Virus record (IMG/VR): IMGVR_UViG_3300017762_000020
Span: 1-38,880 of that record
Direction: 5' to 3' (one strand)
Length of the DNA stretch: 38,880 bases
Source: a virus
This document shows positions 6,907 to 15,600 of the stretch, piece by piece. The position numbers and the translations under genes were made by a program. Within the stretch, counting starts at the first letter, position 1. The number at the start of each line of letters is the position of its first letter. The notes under the pieces were generated by a model. The model was not told the origin of the DNA and did not search any database. It saw nothing but the letters and a program-made list of their open reading frames with translations.

Positions 6907-7058
6907 TAGTCACCTTTTCCGTTTACGCGGCCAACATTGTTCAACAAACATTAATTGTACCTATCGGTCAAGTCTATTGAGTAATATTTATCAGAAAAAA
7001 TTACTTACTTGCAAAATTGCTGATGTTGATTTAAGGGAGTATATGGGAGTAGAAAACA
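6907..7058. promoter_or_regulatory. Divergent lysogeny switch region with operator-like palindromes
   Basis: An AT-rich 152-bp gap between the leftward Cro-like gene and the rightward repressor. It holds a perfect 11-bp palindrome TTGTT-C-AACAA (6937-6947) and a second dyad TCAA-N5-TTGA (6968-6980), both candidate operators. Leftward, TACAAT (6959-6954) is a possible -10; rightward, TAATAT (6982-6987) is another. Neither has a convincing -35 at 17 bp, so exact promoters are not assigned. Two GGGAG ribosome sites (7035-7039 and 7045-7049) precede the repressor. An overlapping 8-codon frame (ATG 7043, MGVENNER, stop ending 7069) crosses the repressor start. Confidence 0.65.
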
Positions 7059-7475
7059 ATGAACGATAAAAAATCATCAACACGGAGTGATTTTTCGCCA
7101 AATGCTGATGTAGATTTATCAGTAAAATCAATTCGTAAAATAGAATTTGCTAAAAGACTTTACAACTTAATGATGCAAAAAGACTGGAATCAGTCTGACC
7201 TCGCCAGAGCCAGCGGATTAGGTAGAGACAGCATCAGTCAATATATTCGAGGCAATAATATACCCTCGCCGAAAAACCTGAAGAAACTGGCTCAATCATT
7301 AGGTGTGCAGCCTGTTGAAATATATCCAAACTATGAAGCAGCTGCTATTGAGGAAGAAATACCAGCCCTATCATTTAGGCAGATGCCTGGAGATGAGAAA
7401 CATATGTGGGTACGCATAAATAAAAAAGTACCGATGGATGTTGCAGCGCAAATAATGAAATTGATGAATGAGTAG
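7059..7475 (+). CDS. XRE-family repressor (CI-like)
   Basis: 138 residues. Residues about 29-90 form an XRE helix-turn-helix: FAKRLYNLMMQKDWNQSDLA, then GLGRDSISQYIRGNNIPS and LKKLAQSLGV. The remaining C-terminal ~45 residues contain no S24/LexA-type peptidase, so RecA-stimulated self-cleavage is unlikely and induction must work another way. The ATG at 7059 has GGGAG 9 nt upstream. It is the first of three rightward genes and overlaps the excisionase-like gene by 8 nt, so repressor, excisionase and integrase may share one transcript. Confidence 0.82.
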   Translation: MNDKKSSTRSDFSPNADVDLSVKSIRKIEFAKRLYNLMMQKDWNQSDLARASGLGRDSISQYIRGNNIPSPKNLKKLAQSLGVQPVEIYPNYEAAAIEEEIPALSFRQMPGDEKHMWVRINKKVPMDVAAQIMKLMNE

Positions 7476-7755
7476 TCTGATAAATCAAACAGACGCAGCT
7501 GCTTTGCTTGGCGTGTCGATAAAGACGATCAGCAGGATGCGAATCGACGGACAACTGCCGTTTGTAAAGGTTCGGGGCAGCATTAGAATACAAAGGAGCG
7601 ACATCGAATGGCTGCTAAATTACCGCCGCGAATCGGAACAAGAAAAGAAAATGGCTTGTGGTACGTCTTTTATAACGACGGTAAGCGAGACAAAAGATCG
7701 AGCCTTGGGACGAAAGATCGCACTGAAGCAGAGGCAAGGTTTCTCGGCTGGCTAG
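7468..7755 (+). CDS. Excisionase-like helix-turn-helix protein (MerR/HTH_17 type)
   Basis: 95 residues. Residues 5-47 are a winged helix-turn-helix of the excisionase class: NQTDAAALLGVSIKTISRMR, then GQLPFVKVRGSIRIQRSDIEWL. The family usually ends about here, but this frame continues for ~45 residues, all of which overlap the integrase gene (148 nt) in another frame. The start overlaps the repressor stop by 8 nt. Probable role is directing integrase toward excision by binding and bending attachment-site DNA; some members are transcription regulators instead. The extended tail may have no function. Confidence 0.75.
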   Translation: MSSLINQTDAAALLGVSIKTISRMRIDGQLPFVKVRGSIRIQRSDIEWLLNYRRESEQEKKMACGTSFITTVSETKDRALGRKIALKQRQGFSAG

Positions 7756-8684
7756 AACAGCGTCAAAAAGATTTGATTGTTGATGAAAACCCGCTAGTCG
7801 AATACTGCCTTGATTTGTGGTTTGACCAGCATGTGCAGCATTTAAAAAACTGGGATCGGCTGCGCTCGATCATCAAAAACCTTAAAGCTGGCTTCGATGG
7901 TGTTCGCGTCAGCGACATAACAATCGCAATGTGTCGCGACTACACCGCAAAAAGAATGGCTGGCACTCTTGCCGGACGCGCTAATTGCAAGGCGGCAACT
8001 GGCACTTGCAGACTTGAGTTACAAGAATTACGGGCTTGTATGCGGTTTATGTGTGAGCGTGTGGAGCCGCGTGATCGTCGGCTGCCTAACGACATGATGC
8101 CGTATTTTGAATTGCCTGACGCATCACCACCGCGTGATCGCGTCATCACCGACGAGGAATGGGATAAGTATTACGAGTTTGCTTTGCATGGCCAGTACAG
8201 TGGCCAAGGTATCCGTCCTACCAACGGTCGGCATCGCATCCAGCGCTTTATCATACTGGCTGGCGAAACAGCTCAACGCAAATCAGCTATTACAAACCTC
8301 ACTTTCGATCAGATATATTGGGATCGAGGCAAGTATGGCATGATAAATTTTCTACCAGCTGGTGAGACGCAAACAAAAAAACGCAGGCCGTGGGTGCCTA
8401 TGACCCAGCTGCTTCGTGATGTTATGCTGCAAGCCTACGAAAATAGGGCGAACAATCTTGTCCTTGATAAAGAAGCTGATGTTAAAAGCGCACTCGATAC
8501 TGTCAACGCAATGCTGGGCATCGAGGGTGTAACACCGCACACGTTCCGGCATACTTGGGCTACTAAGAAAATAACGGCTGGATTTGATATTAAAAAAGTT
8601 GCTGAGTTTATGGGCGACACTGAGGCGACAGTTCGTAAAAACTACGAGCATCTAGCGCCCGATTTCCTAGCAGATTTTGTTTAA
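7608..8684 (+). CDS. int: Tyrosine-family site-specific integrase
   Basis: 358 residues with an excellent ribosome site (AAAGGAG, 9 nt before ATG 7608) lying inside the excisionase-like gene. The N-terminal ~60 residues (GLWYVFYNDGKRDKRSSLGT) look like an arm-binding domain, followed by a core-binding domain (about 60-160). Catalytic residues are visible: R224 (in TAQRKSAITNL), a likely Lys near 257-258, H311 and R314 (in TPHTFRHTWAT), D337 where many members have His or Trp (FMGD), and nucleophile Y346 (RKNYEHL). It would recombine phage attP with the host attB; the repeat-rich gap just downstream is the likely attP. Confidence 0.93.
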   Translation: MAAKLPPRIGTRKENGLWYVFYNDGKRDKRSSLGTKDRTEAEARFLGWLEQRQKDLIVDENPLVEYCLDLWFDQHVQHLKNWDRLRSIIKNLKAGFDGVRVSDITIAMCRDYTAKRMAGTLAGRANCKAATGTCRLELQELRACMRFMCERVEPRDRRLPNDMMPYFELPDASPPRDRVITDEEWDKYYEFALHGQYSGQGIRPTNGRHRIQRFIILAGETAQRKSAITNLTFDQIYWDRGKYGMINFLPAGETQTKKRRPWVPMTQLLRDVMLQAYENRANNLVLDKEADVKSALDTVNAMLGIEGVTPHTFRHTWATKKITAGFDIKKVAEFMGDTEATVRKNYEHLAPDFLADFV

Positions 8685-8718
8685 AAACTGGCGGTAAAAA
8701 ACACCGTTTCTGGCGGGA

Positions 8719-8739
8719 TACACCGCCATTGGCGGTGTA
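8719..8739. repeat. Perfect 10-bp inverted repeat downstream of integrase
   Basis: TACACCGCCA-T-TGGCGGTGTA, two head-to-head copies of the TGGCGGTG repeat. No T-run follows, so it is more likely a protein-binding dyad of the attachment region than a rho-independent terminator. Confidence 0.65.
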
Positions 8740-8742
8740 GGG

Positions 8743-8780
8743 TGTCCAACATTGTCCACTTTTGTCCAACATTGTCCACT
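8743..8780 (+). repeat. Tandem TGTCCA repeats at exact 10-bp spacing
   Basis: Two direct 18-bp copies (TGTCCAACATTGTCCACT at 8743-8760 and 8763-8780) give TGTCCA at 8743, 8753, 8763 and 8773. The 10-bp period puts all four on one helical face, as for cooperative binding of an integrase arm domain or an excisionase. Confidence 0.8.
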
Positions 8781-8962
8781 CTGTTTTTGACTACCAATTT
8801 ACGATTCGGTGTCGATCAACAACTTTCGACAATGATAGTTCTGGTGCGGCTGATACTGAGGCTGTAAGCCGAATAATCGAAGAAAAACAAATAGTGTAGC
8901 GCAAATCTACAAAAAATTTGGCGGTGTATTTGGCGGTGTTATTAAATAAGTATGCGATGGTG

Positions 8963-8982
8963 CGCGGGTACTAATACCCGCG
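8963..8982. terminator. Strong hairpin at the end of the late operon
   Basis: A perfect 8-bp stem CGCGGGTA-CTAA-TACCCGCG at the convergent end of the leftward late operon and the rightward integrase transcript. It overlaps the stop codon of the last small gene. No U-rich tract follows in either direction, so it is not a standard rho-independent terminator; it may protect the 3' end or act with a factor. Confidence 0.5.
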
Positions 8983-9012
8983 TCCACCTTTACCCTTCTT
9001 TTTACCAGGCAT
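8971..9012 (-). CDS. 13-residue basic mini-protein
   Basis: Encodes MPGKKKGKGGRGY. The ATG overlaps the previous stop (TAATG) and has AAGGAG 8-9 nt upstream, inside the previous gene. The stop falls in the loop of the terminal hairpin. Very short Gly/Lys-rich proteins of this type accompany the neighbouring small basic genes in marine phages as I recall them. It may be real, a relic, or a device that brings ribosomes to the hairpin. Confidence 0.4.
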   Translation of the reverse strand: MPGKKKGKGGRGY

Positions 9013-9188
9013 TATGCCATCTCCTTATCTTTAGGTTGCTTGTAGCCCATTGCGGCAGCCATCTTTGGCTGTGCTTTGTTAGGCTTCTTCTTACGCAGCG
9101 CCTTAAAATCAGCGCCGGTAATCTTGTCAACAGGCGCAGCTGCCGATGCAATCTTTGACTGATTGCCTTTTAATTTTCCATGTGCCAT
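9012..9188 (-). CDS. Small lysine-rich late protein
   Basis: 58 residues, beginning MAHGKLKGNQSKIASAAAPV; 13 lysines, with a central DKITGADFKALRKKK segment and a second MAAAMGYK segment. The start overlaps the previous stop (TGATG) and its stop overlaps the next start. The GxLKGNQ...DKITGADFKALR pattern is familiar from unannotated small proteins of marine phages, but no function is known to me. High basic charge and late position suggest a nucleic-acid-associated or virion role (inference). Confidence 0.65.
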   Translation of the reverse strand: MAHGKLKGNQSKIASAAAPVDKITGADFKALRKKKPNKAQPKMAAAMGYKQPKDKEMA

Positions 9189-9361
9189 CACGCATACCCC
9201 ATCGCACCAGCCATAGTGCCTTTCTTCTTGGCCTTGTTCTTTTTAGAGTTCGGGAACCCAGCCTGCATATTCTTGTAGGCTTTGTCTGTGATTGTGCTGT
9301 CTTTCTTCGAGCGGCTAGTTCCAGCACGTTTCCGCTTGTTAATGTTTTCGTATAGACTCAT
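9188..9361 (-). CDS. Small basic late protein of the MSLYENINKR type
   Basis: 57 residues: MSLYENINKRKRAGTSRSKK followed by STITDKAYKNMQAGFPNSKK. This opening is a recurrent, nearly fixed signature of short proteins in marine phage genomes (recalled, no function assigned). It is Lys/Arg-rich. The ATG overlaps the preceding stop (ATGA), the stop overlaps the next start (TGATG), so it is translated in a coupled chain. It shares a closing MAGAMGY with the MAAAMGY of the next gene, hinting at a shared terminal motif. Confidence 0.72.
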   Translation of the reverse strand: MSLYENINKRKRAGTSRSKKDSTITDKAYKNMQAGFPNSKKNKAKKKGTMAGAMGYA

Positions 9362-9627
9362 GCTAAATTACATCGCCACCGTTTTAGTGCCGCGCCTTTC
9401 CTAGTTAATTTACCGTTTTTACTTGTCGGGCCCTTCATGCCCTTCATCCGTGCGCAAAACGATTTCTTACGCGCTTTCGCCTTGCCCTTTGGATTCTTCT
9501 GCGTAACCGGCGCTTTTAAGTTGCTGCCAGTTGCACGATTATACTTTGCTCGACCTTTGGCGGTTAGCCCAGCGCCTTGACTGGTTGGTCGTTTCTCGCC
9601 TCTGCCGACTGAAAGATTAACGCTCAT
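9358..9627 (-). CDS. Small basic late protein, DUF6321-like
   Basis: 89 residues. Key segments are QGAGLTAKGRAKYNRATGSN, then KKSFCARMKGMKGPTSKNGK and TRKGAALKRWRC, which match my memory of the DUF6321 pattern in marine phages. Strongly basic, no membrane segment, two Cys. Function unknown. It overlaps the giant upstream gene by 4 nt (ATGA) and the next small gene by 4 nt, so its expression follows that of the polyvalent protein. A DNA-condensing or ejected-protein role is possible but untested. Confidence 0.8.
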   Translation of the reverse strand: MSVNLSVGRGEKRPTSQGAGLTAKGRAKYNRATGSNLKAPVTQKNPKGKAKARKKSFCARMKGMKGPTSKNGKLTRKGAALKRWRCNLA

Positions 9628-12600
9628 AGATCAAAGTTTTTCTTTTTGCGGCCACGCTGGCCTGGTTCGTACCGTTGTCCGTAAAGCAGTTCTAAAACCT
9701 GATTTATAACTTCGTTCTTAAATGTCGTACTAGTTAGCCCCATTGCTGCGCCGGTTGCCGGTATGGCAGCTGCTGGCGATAGCGGCAGACCGGCTAGGAC
9801 AATACTTATCATTGGCTGAATGATTAAATTATAAGCGCCACGGAAAGCCTTAAATTCACTCGACACGGTATTATCGCTGTTCTGGCTGGTAAACGCTTGG
9901 GCTATATCGCCAACATTTTGCGCAACATAACTGCCTATACCAAGCATCGAGTTAGCAATATCGCGTTGGTATTTGAGGCCGGTAAAGGCTTGCACGATAG
10001 GATCAAACGCACCAGTTAGACCAGCACGGGCAAAGGCAAGCGGTATAAGATACTTGCCAACAAACTTTGCGGCATCCTCGTCAGCTTCTTCCCACTCTCG
10101 ATCCCAGCGGTCTTGGTTAAAAATATATTCTCTGGCTGTTGATACAATCGCGTGGGCTGTAAACAGACTAAGCATTGGGATTGCAGCTGCTGATGTTGCA
10201 AACATTGCTGCATCTTTTGTCGATGCGGCCTTGCCCTTGCCAAGCGATCTGCTGATGCCGTATTCGCGCTTGGTTCTTCTAACCATCGCTTTCAGCACCT
10301 TGTCTTGGAATGAGTATATAAAGCTGGTGATGCCGTATATGATCCTGCCAACACCACTTTCAGCCCATCGAGGTCTGTCTACCGTGCGCGGGTCTTGTAT
10401 TGTTTGGTCAACAAACCGCATTGTCGATACGGCCAGCTGTAATCCCATGTCAGTGTAGTCGCCTTGCGCATCCATCACATCTTCTGCTTGCGGCAGCGCA
10501 GAGGTTTTGATTTTTTTCTTACCAAGCATTGTTGCTTGTTCTTCGCCAAAGCCAAGTATGTAGTCGATAAACTGCTCCATGCGGCTATCAGCAACGCCCA
10601 AGTCTTTTAGCACCAGCTTGGCTCTAGCCGCGTTTCTTTCGCTCGATGGGTTACGAATTTCGTATGCCATCTCAAGCATATACTGGAAACCAATCTTTGA
10701 TGCTGACCGGCGCTGCGCGTTTGTAATGCCGGACAGTTTAATCTTTGCAAAGAATTTAGACTGCAACCTGTTGATGTTTGGGTCGCCAGCAAACTCACCA
10801 CCTATGCGGCTAGTCATAATGTCGCCGACTTCTGGGTCGTCTATAACACCAAGTATTCTGGCAAACTGGTGTCTAAGTCGAATATCTTCGGTCGCGTTTT
10901 TCGACAATTTACGCAAACCAGGAAACTCCATCATGGTTGACCCAAACGACTGTATGCCTTTTTGTACGCTGCCGGTCGATAAAGCGGTTGTAAATGGCTC
11001 GGCAATCGAGGCTATAGGCGCTCGAACCAGTAACGTGATTGACAGTGTTGCAGCAAATCTGTTTGCAAGTTTTTGCGCCATGCCTGCTTGGAACCCTGAC
11101 ATATTGCGGCCAAGCATAGTGTCTATGGTCTGCTTCAGTTCGTTGACTTCAGACGCGCTCACACCTTCTTCTTGCAATTTTGTAAGATCATATTCGATGG
11201 CATCGTTGTATTTTCTTTTGTCTGCTATGTCCGGCAGCGTGTTTAGACCAAAGCGGCGTTCAAATTCAGCCTTTCGGGTGACAGCTAGTATGTAGTTTGT
11301 GACCGCCTCAACTGGATCGTTGACGTAAAAATCTTCCATTATGGCATCAGCTTCTGGTGGCAGCTGCCGTGTTTTAGAAAATTTTGCTTGCGGGGATGAC
11401 ATCGTTGGGTCGCCGACATTACCCCGCCTAATTGCAGCTAACCAATTTACTGCGCTCATATCTGAATAAGATTCACGCATTTCTGCATGAAACTCTGCAA
11501 ATTCATCGGCTACGGCATCAACCGCATCTTGTATGTCGGCCTCAAGCGCTTCGATCTGTTGATCTGTTACAGAATCTGGGTCTGCTTCTTTTTGTTTATT
11601 CAATGCCCGTAAGTCGGCCATCAACTCTCTGACTTCTTGCCAGCCGCTGCCTCTCGTAAACTCAATGTAAGCTGGTTCTGTCGCTAAAGTCCTTATGCTG
11701 CCGTCATCACGCACTTGTTCAGTTCTTAGCTTTTGGTCTTGGATAAATTTAATTGTGTCCAGCATATAATCGAGACTGTTTTGGTCTATAGGGCCAAGCG
11801 TTTCGTCAAAGACAACGCGGTACACTTCTGTCGCTTTGGTCGTAAACTCTTTTGGATTTTCTGCAATCCGCAATGTATCTGGTATGCGTGGCACATAGCC
11901 GCTTTTTGCATATCCAATATCAAGACCAGCCTTGTTGGCGTAGTCGTGTATGTTGTTATAGATTGTTCTAAAACCACCAGCTGCTTTGACTACATTGTCT
12001 GGCGCTGATCCAAGTGTGTCTTGGCTGGTCAGTATCATGTGCAGCTGCTTGGTTTCTAATTCGTTAAACAGCGAAACATCGTTTGCATTTATGATGTTTT
12101 TAAGGCGATCCGAAAACATACGCACTTGTCTTGCTTGTGCATTAAACAAAGTGTCGCCCTCAAAAACACTTTGAAACTCGCCGCCAGTTTGCGTAGCTAG
12201 TTTTCCATACAGCGCCTTTAGCCTGCGATTGTTCGGGTATCGTTTCATAATAGCTTTGATCTGGCCTTGCTTTTGATAAAAGAATGGGGCCAAGAAACTA
12301 TCCTCTATGAACGCGTATGCCCTCATAGGAACAACGTATCCCTTTTCTCCTATAATCGCTTTTTTCTTGCCAATGTATTGGCTGTATAATTTTGGTTGAT
12401 TTGCTTTTTTCTCCGCAAACTTACGGGCTGCCCTAGCTTCTCTCTTTTGGTCAGCAATAAAACCTTGCGATACATTTTCGGGAACATCGTGCATCTTTCG
12501 GATATCAATGACAAATTGATCCCCCACTTCTGTTGCTGCCTGCCCTTCGCCTAGCGCTGTTTCTCTTGCAATAGCATCCATTAGGTTGCGGAAAGCACCC

Positions 12601-15600
12601 ATAATCTCAACGCGCTCTTGGCCTTTCGGGAATGTTAGGGCTAGTCTTGAGTCCATAATCGCAAGCAGATCAGCTACATTCTTTGGATTTTCTAACTGTT
12701 CGCGTGTGATACCAAGCTGTTCGAGCGTCATGTCATACGCTTCGCGGCTCTTGCCCATACCTTCTGTGCGCAGCCCGGCATTAGCCAACTGTGTTATAGC
12801 AAAATGCTCAAACGCCCTAGCAGACATTTCAGCTGGGCTTGCCCAGTACGCAGCGGAAGAATTACCAATCTCGGCAAAAAACTCTGCGTTCTCTCGATAC
12901 TCTGTTGCCTTTACCTTTTTGCTTTTACCAACAGCTGACAGTATGTTTTCTTTTTGCTGCTTCAGCTTTTGATAAGTTGACATCTGACTTACATCCTTGC
13001 CGCTCTTTTGCGCACGGACTTCCATCGCAGTCATCTTCTCATTGATAGCTTGCAGCTGCGCTGCTTCTGTCGCCTTGTCTTTGTATATCGCTCTCATAAG
13101 CGCAAAGTATGAATCTTTTAGGCTGGTCGGCGCGTCTGGGCCAAACGCTTCAGACCCATGTTTTTTAACCGCAGCTGATGCTAGAGGTATTTTTGTTGCT
13201 TCAGCATCGCCAAACTTGCCCAGCAAGTAATGATCGAGCGCGTGGAACCACTCATGCGCAAAGCTGTTGCTGCGTTTCGGCAATGTGATTGACCGTGTGT
13301 TTGGATCGTAGACGCCATACGCGCCTATGTTTTTGGCTAAGATAAAACTGAGTGTACCTTCGAGGCCAAACGCTTTTGTCGGCAATCCAAGGTTTGCAGC
13401 GAGGTCGGTAAGGTTGTGATAACCAACTAGCAGCTGATCGACTGCTTCTTTTGCGCTGGCGTTGTCGGTTTTGACCACATTTGCAAAACCAAAACGCCGC
13501 TGCATCATATCAGATAATATTCTAAACTGGCGCTCGATAGGGAAGCTGATCGCAATGTCAGGATCTAGCCCCGCATCCGCAAACGCCTGCCTTTGTAGCG
13601 CCGACCCTTTGCGCATCGACTCTTTGTCAACTCGCGTTCCTGGCTTCTGCTGCCGCGTGTTATCGAGGTCAGATATTGGTCGTATGGTATCTTCCGGCGA
13701 TCCCACAACATCTTCACCAGCCACCTCTGTTCTGCTCGTTCTCTCAAGCTCATTTATACGTCTTTGGACTTCTTGCTGGCCGGTGTCTGCGAGGCCACCC
13801 GTAGTCCTTTTGCTGCTTCTCGTAGGTGTGGCGCGTCGTGCTTGTTGGCCGCTCTCATTAAGGCTGCGGCTAGGGCGCTGTTGGGCGTCTGCGAGGAGGT
13901 CGCCTTGTCCTTCTGTGCCATCTGCTTTTCTCCGTGCCAACTCGACTACATCGCGTGGCGTTGTTGTATCCTCAAAAAAACCGCCCTGCTTCTTTTGTGC
14001 GGCTTCTTCTGTGTAGAATTTTAGGACATCGGACATAATGCGCTGTGACTTAGCGCGGGTCAATTCTTCGTTATAAAACGCTCTTATCAACGCTTCGGTG
14101 TTAGGGTCAGTCTGCGTAAACGCATCTTGCTGCGCAAAGAAATCCCGTGGCTTTACACCTCGATTACGCAAATCGCTGATAATTCTAGCGGCTTCGGTGA
14201 CATTTGCTGATATGTCAAACTGGCTGTTTACCTCACCAGCTGAAATGTCAGACTTTAGTTTGGCAAAGCTAGGCGCGGCATCGAGCATCGCGTTTGATAT
14301 GGCTTTTATGTTGTCATCGGTGCTGTCCAGCATGATAGCCAGCGCGTCGGTATCTTCGTATGCTGTCGCCAATATGGCGTTTTGCATACGCTGCACACCC
14401 TCTTTGGTCAAACGGCCATCACGGCTCATAGTGTTTTGCTCTGTTGGCGCAACTACACTGCGCATAAATTGCTGAACAAACCCTTGGTTCTCGGTAGATG
14501 TTAGCGATCCACCTCGGAACATATTTACCATTTCAATGTCCATAGCTTGTGCGTCACGCTGCGCACGTTCCGTTGCAGACATCGAGGCAATGCTTTCCCG
14601 ATTTGAAAGGTCTGCAAAAGAAGCTAAATCTTGGGCGCTCATGTCTTGATCGAGCATCATTACAAGCACGGGAGTTTCGTAATTTGCGTCACTTGTCCCG
14701 TAGCTTTCGATAGCTTGTCTGTAATTCGCGTACTGTTCTGGATACTCAGCTTTGGCGAGTTCAATAGACAAAACGCGGCCATTGCCAGATATAATTGTGC
14801 CATCCCTTGCGATGATTGGTGCGCCCATGCTGGTAATAGGGCTTTCTATTAGCTGTCCTGGGTCTAGCTTGGACGCCCTTTCTCGAACAGCAACGTCGCT
14901 TTCTTTAAGACTTCTATCTCTTGGCTGAAAATCACCTTCAGCTTTTTTTAAGTCTGCAAGGTCTATGATAAATGGCTTTACCGCTACCTCTTGCTCACTG
15001 TTTGGTGTGCGGATTGTAAGTGTTTTTTGCTGCCCATCAGTGTCAGCCACGGGCCGTGCAAACGGAATGACTGGCTGGGCTTGCGGATTGACAGGCTCGG
15101 CTGCCGGTGCTGTTTCCGCTGCAACTGGCTCGACTACCGGCTGCTCAACTACCGGCTGCTCAACTACCGGCTCGGCTGCCTGTGCCTGCACTGGTGCTGG
15201 CTCTGGCTCTGCTTGTTCTAGCGCGTCTATCATCAAATTGCCTGTTGATGGCGCTTCTGGCTGTGCTGTCAGCTGCGCTCGATCTGGCGATAACAAATCT
15301 CTGGCAACTTGATCTGTAACACTACGCTCTAATGATTGCGCCTCGGCCTCTGCACGGTTTGCAGCCGCTTCTCTGCTACCCGACAATGTACCGGTTGCGA
15401 CCTCGATGCCGCCTAACGGTATTTCAGCAATACCTTCTAAAGCAATTTCGCCTCTGCTTATTTTGTCTCGGAAACCTTCTTGCAACTCACGCAACTGTGC
15501 AGCTGCCTCACCAGAAGCACCTAAACCACCTTGTACGGCAAGATCAAGGCCAGCAGCGCCAGCGATAGCCGGTGTTTTTGCGCCTGCTTTTATAAAAGCG

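Larger units (their letters stand above)
8685..8970. other. Candidate phage attachment site (attP) region
   Basis: A 286-bp non-coding gap directly after the integrase stop. TGGCGG occurs at 8689, 8711, 8730, 8919 and 8931, and inverted at 8721-8728. TGTCCA occurs four times at 8743-8778. The repeats cluster on two sides (8689-8780 and 8917-8940) of a ~136-bp unique middle (8781-8916), as arm-type integrase sites flank a crossover core. No tRNA 3' end was recognised in the middle, so the integration target cannot be named. Confidence 0.6.

Noticed and set aside
8719-8739. Integrase rho-independent terminator
   Set aside because: The stem is perfect but no T-run follows and it is made of the repeat found elsewhere in the gap; a binding dyad fits better.
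8781-8916. tRNA gene fragment as the attachment core
   Set aside because: No T-loop (GGTTCGANNCC) or acceptor end is visible.
10579-11295. 238-codon rightward frame opposite the giant protein
   Set aside because: Antisense shadow arising from the codon bias of the real gene; no coherent domain.
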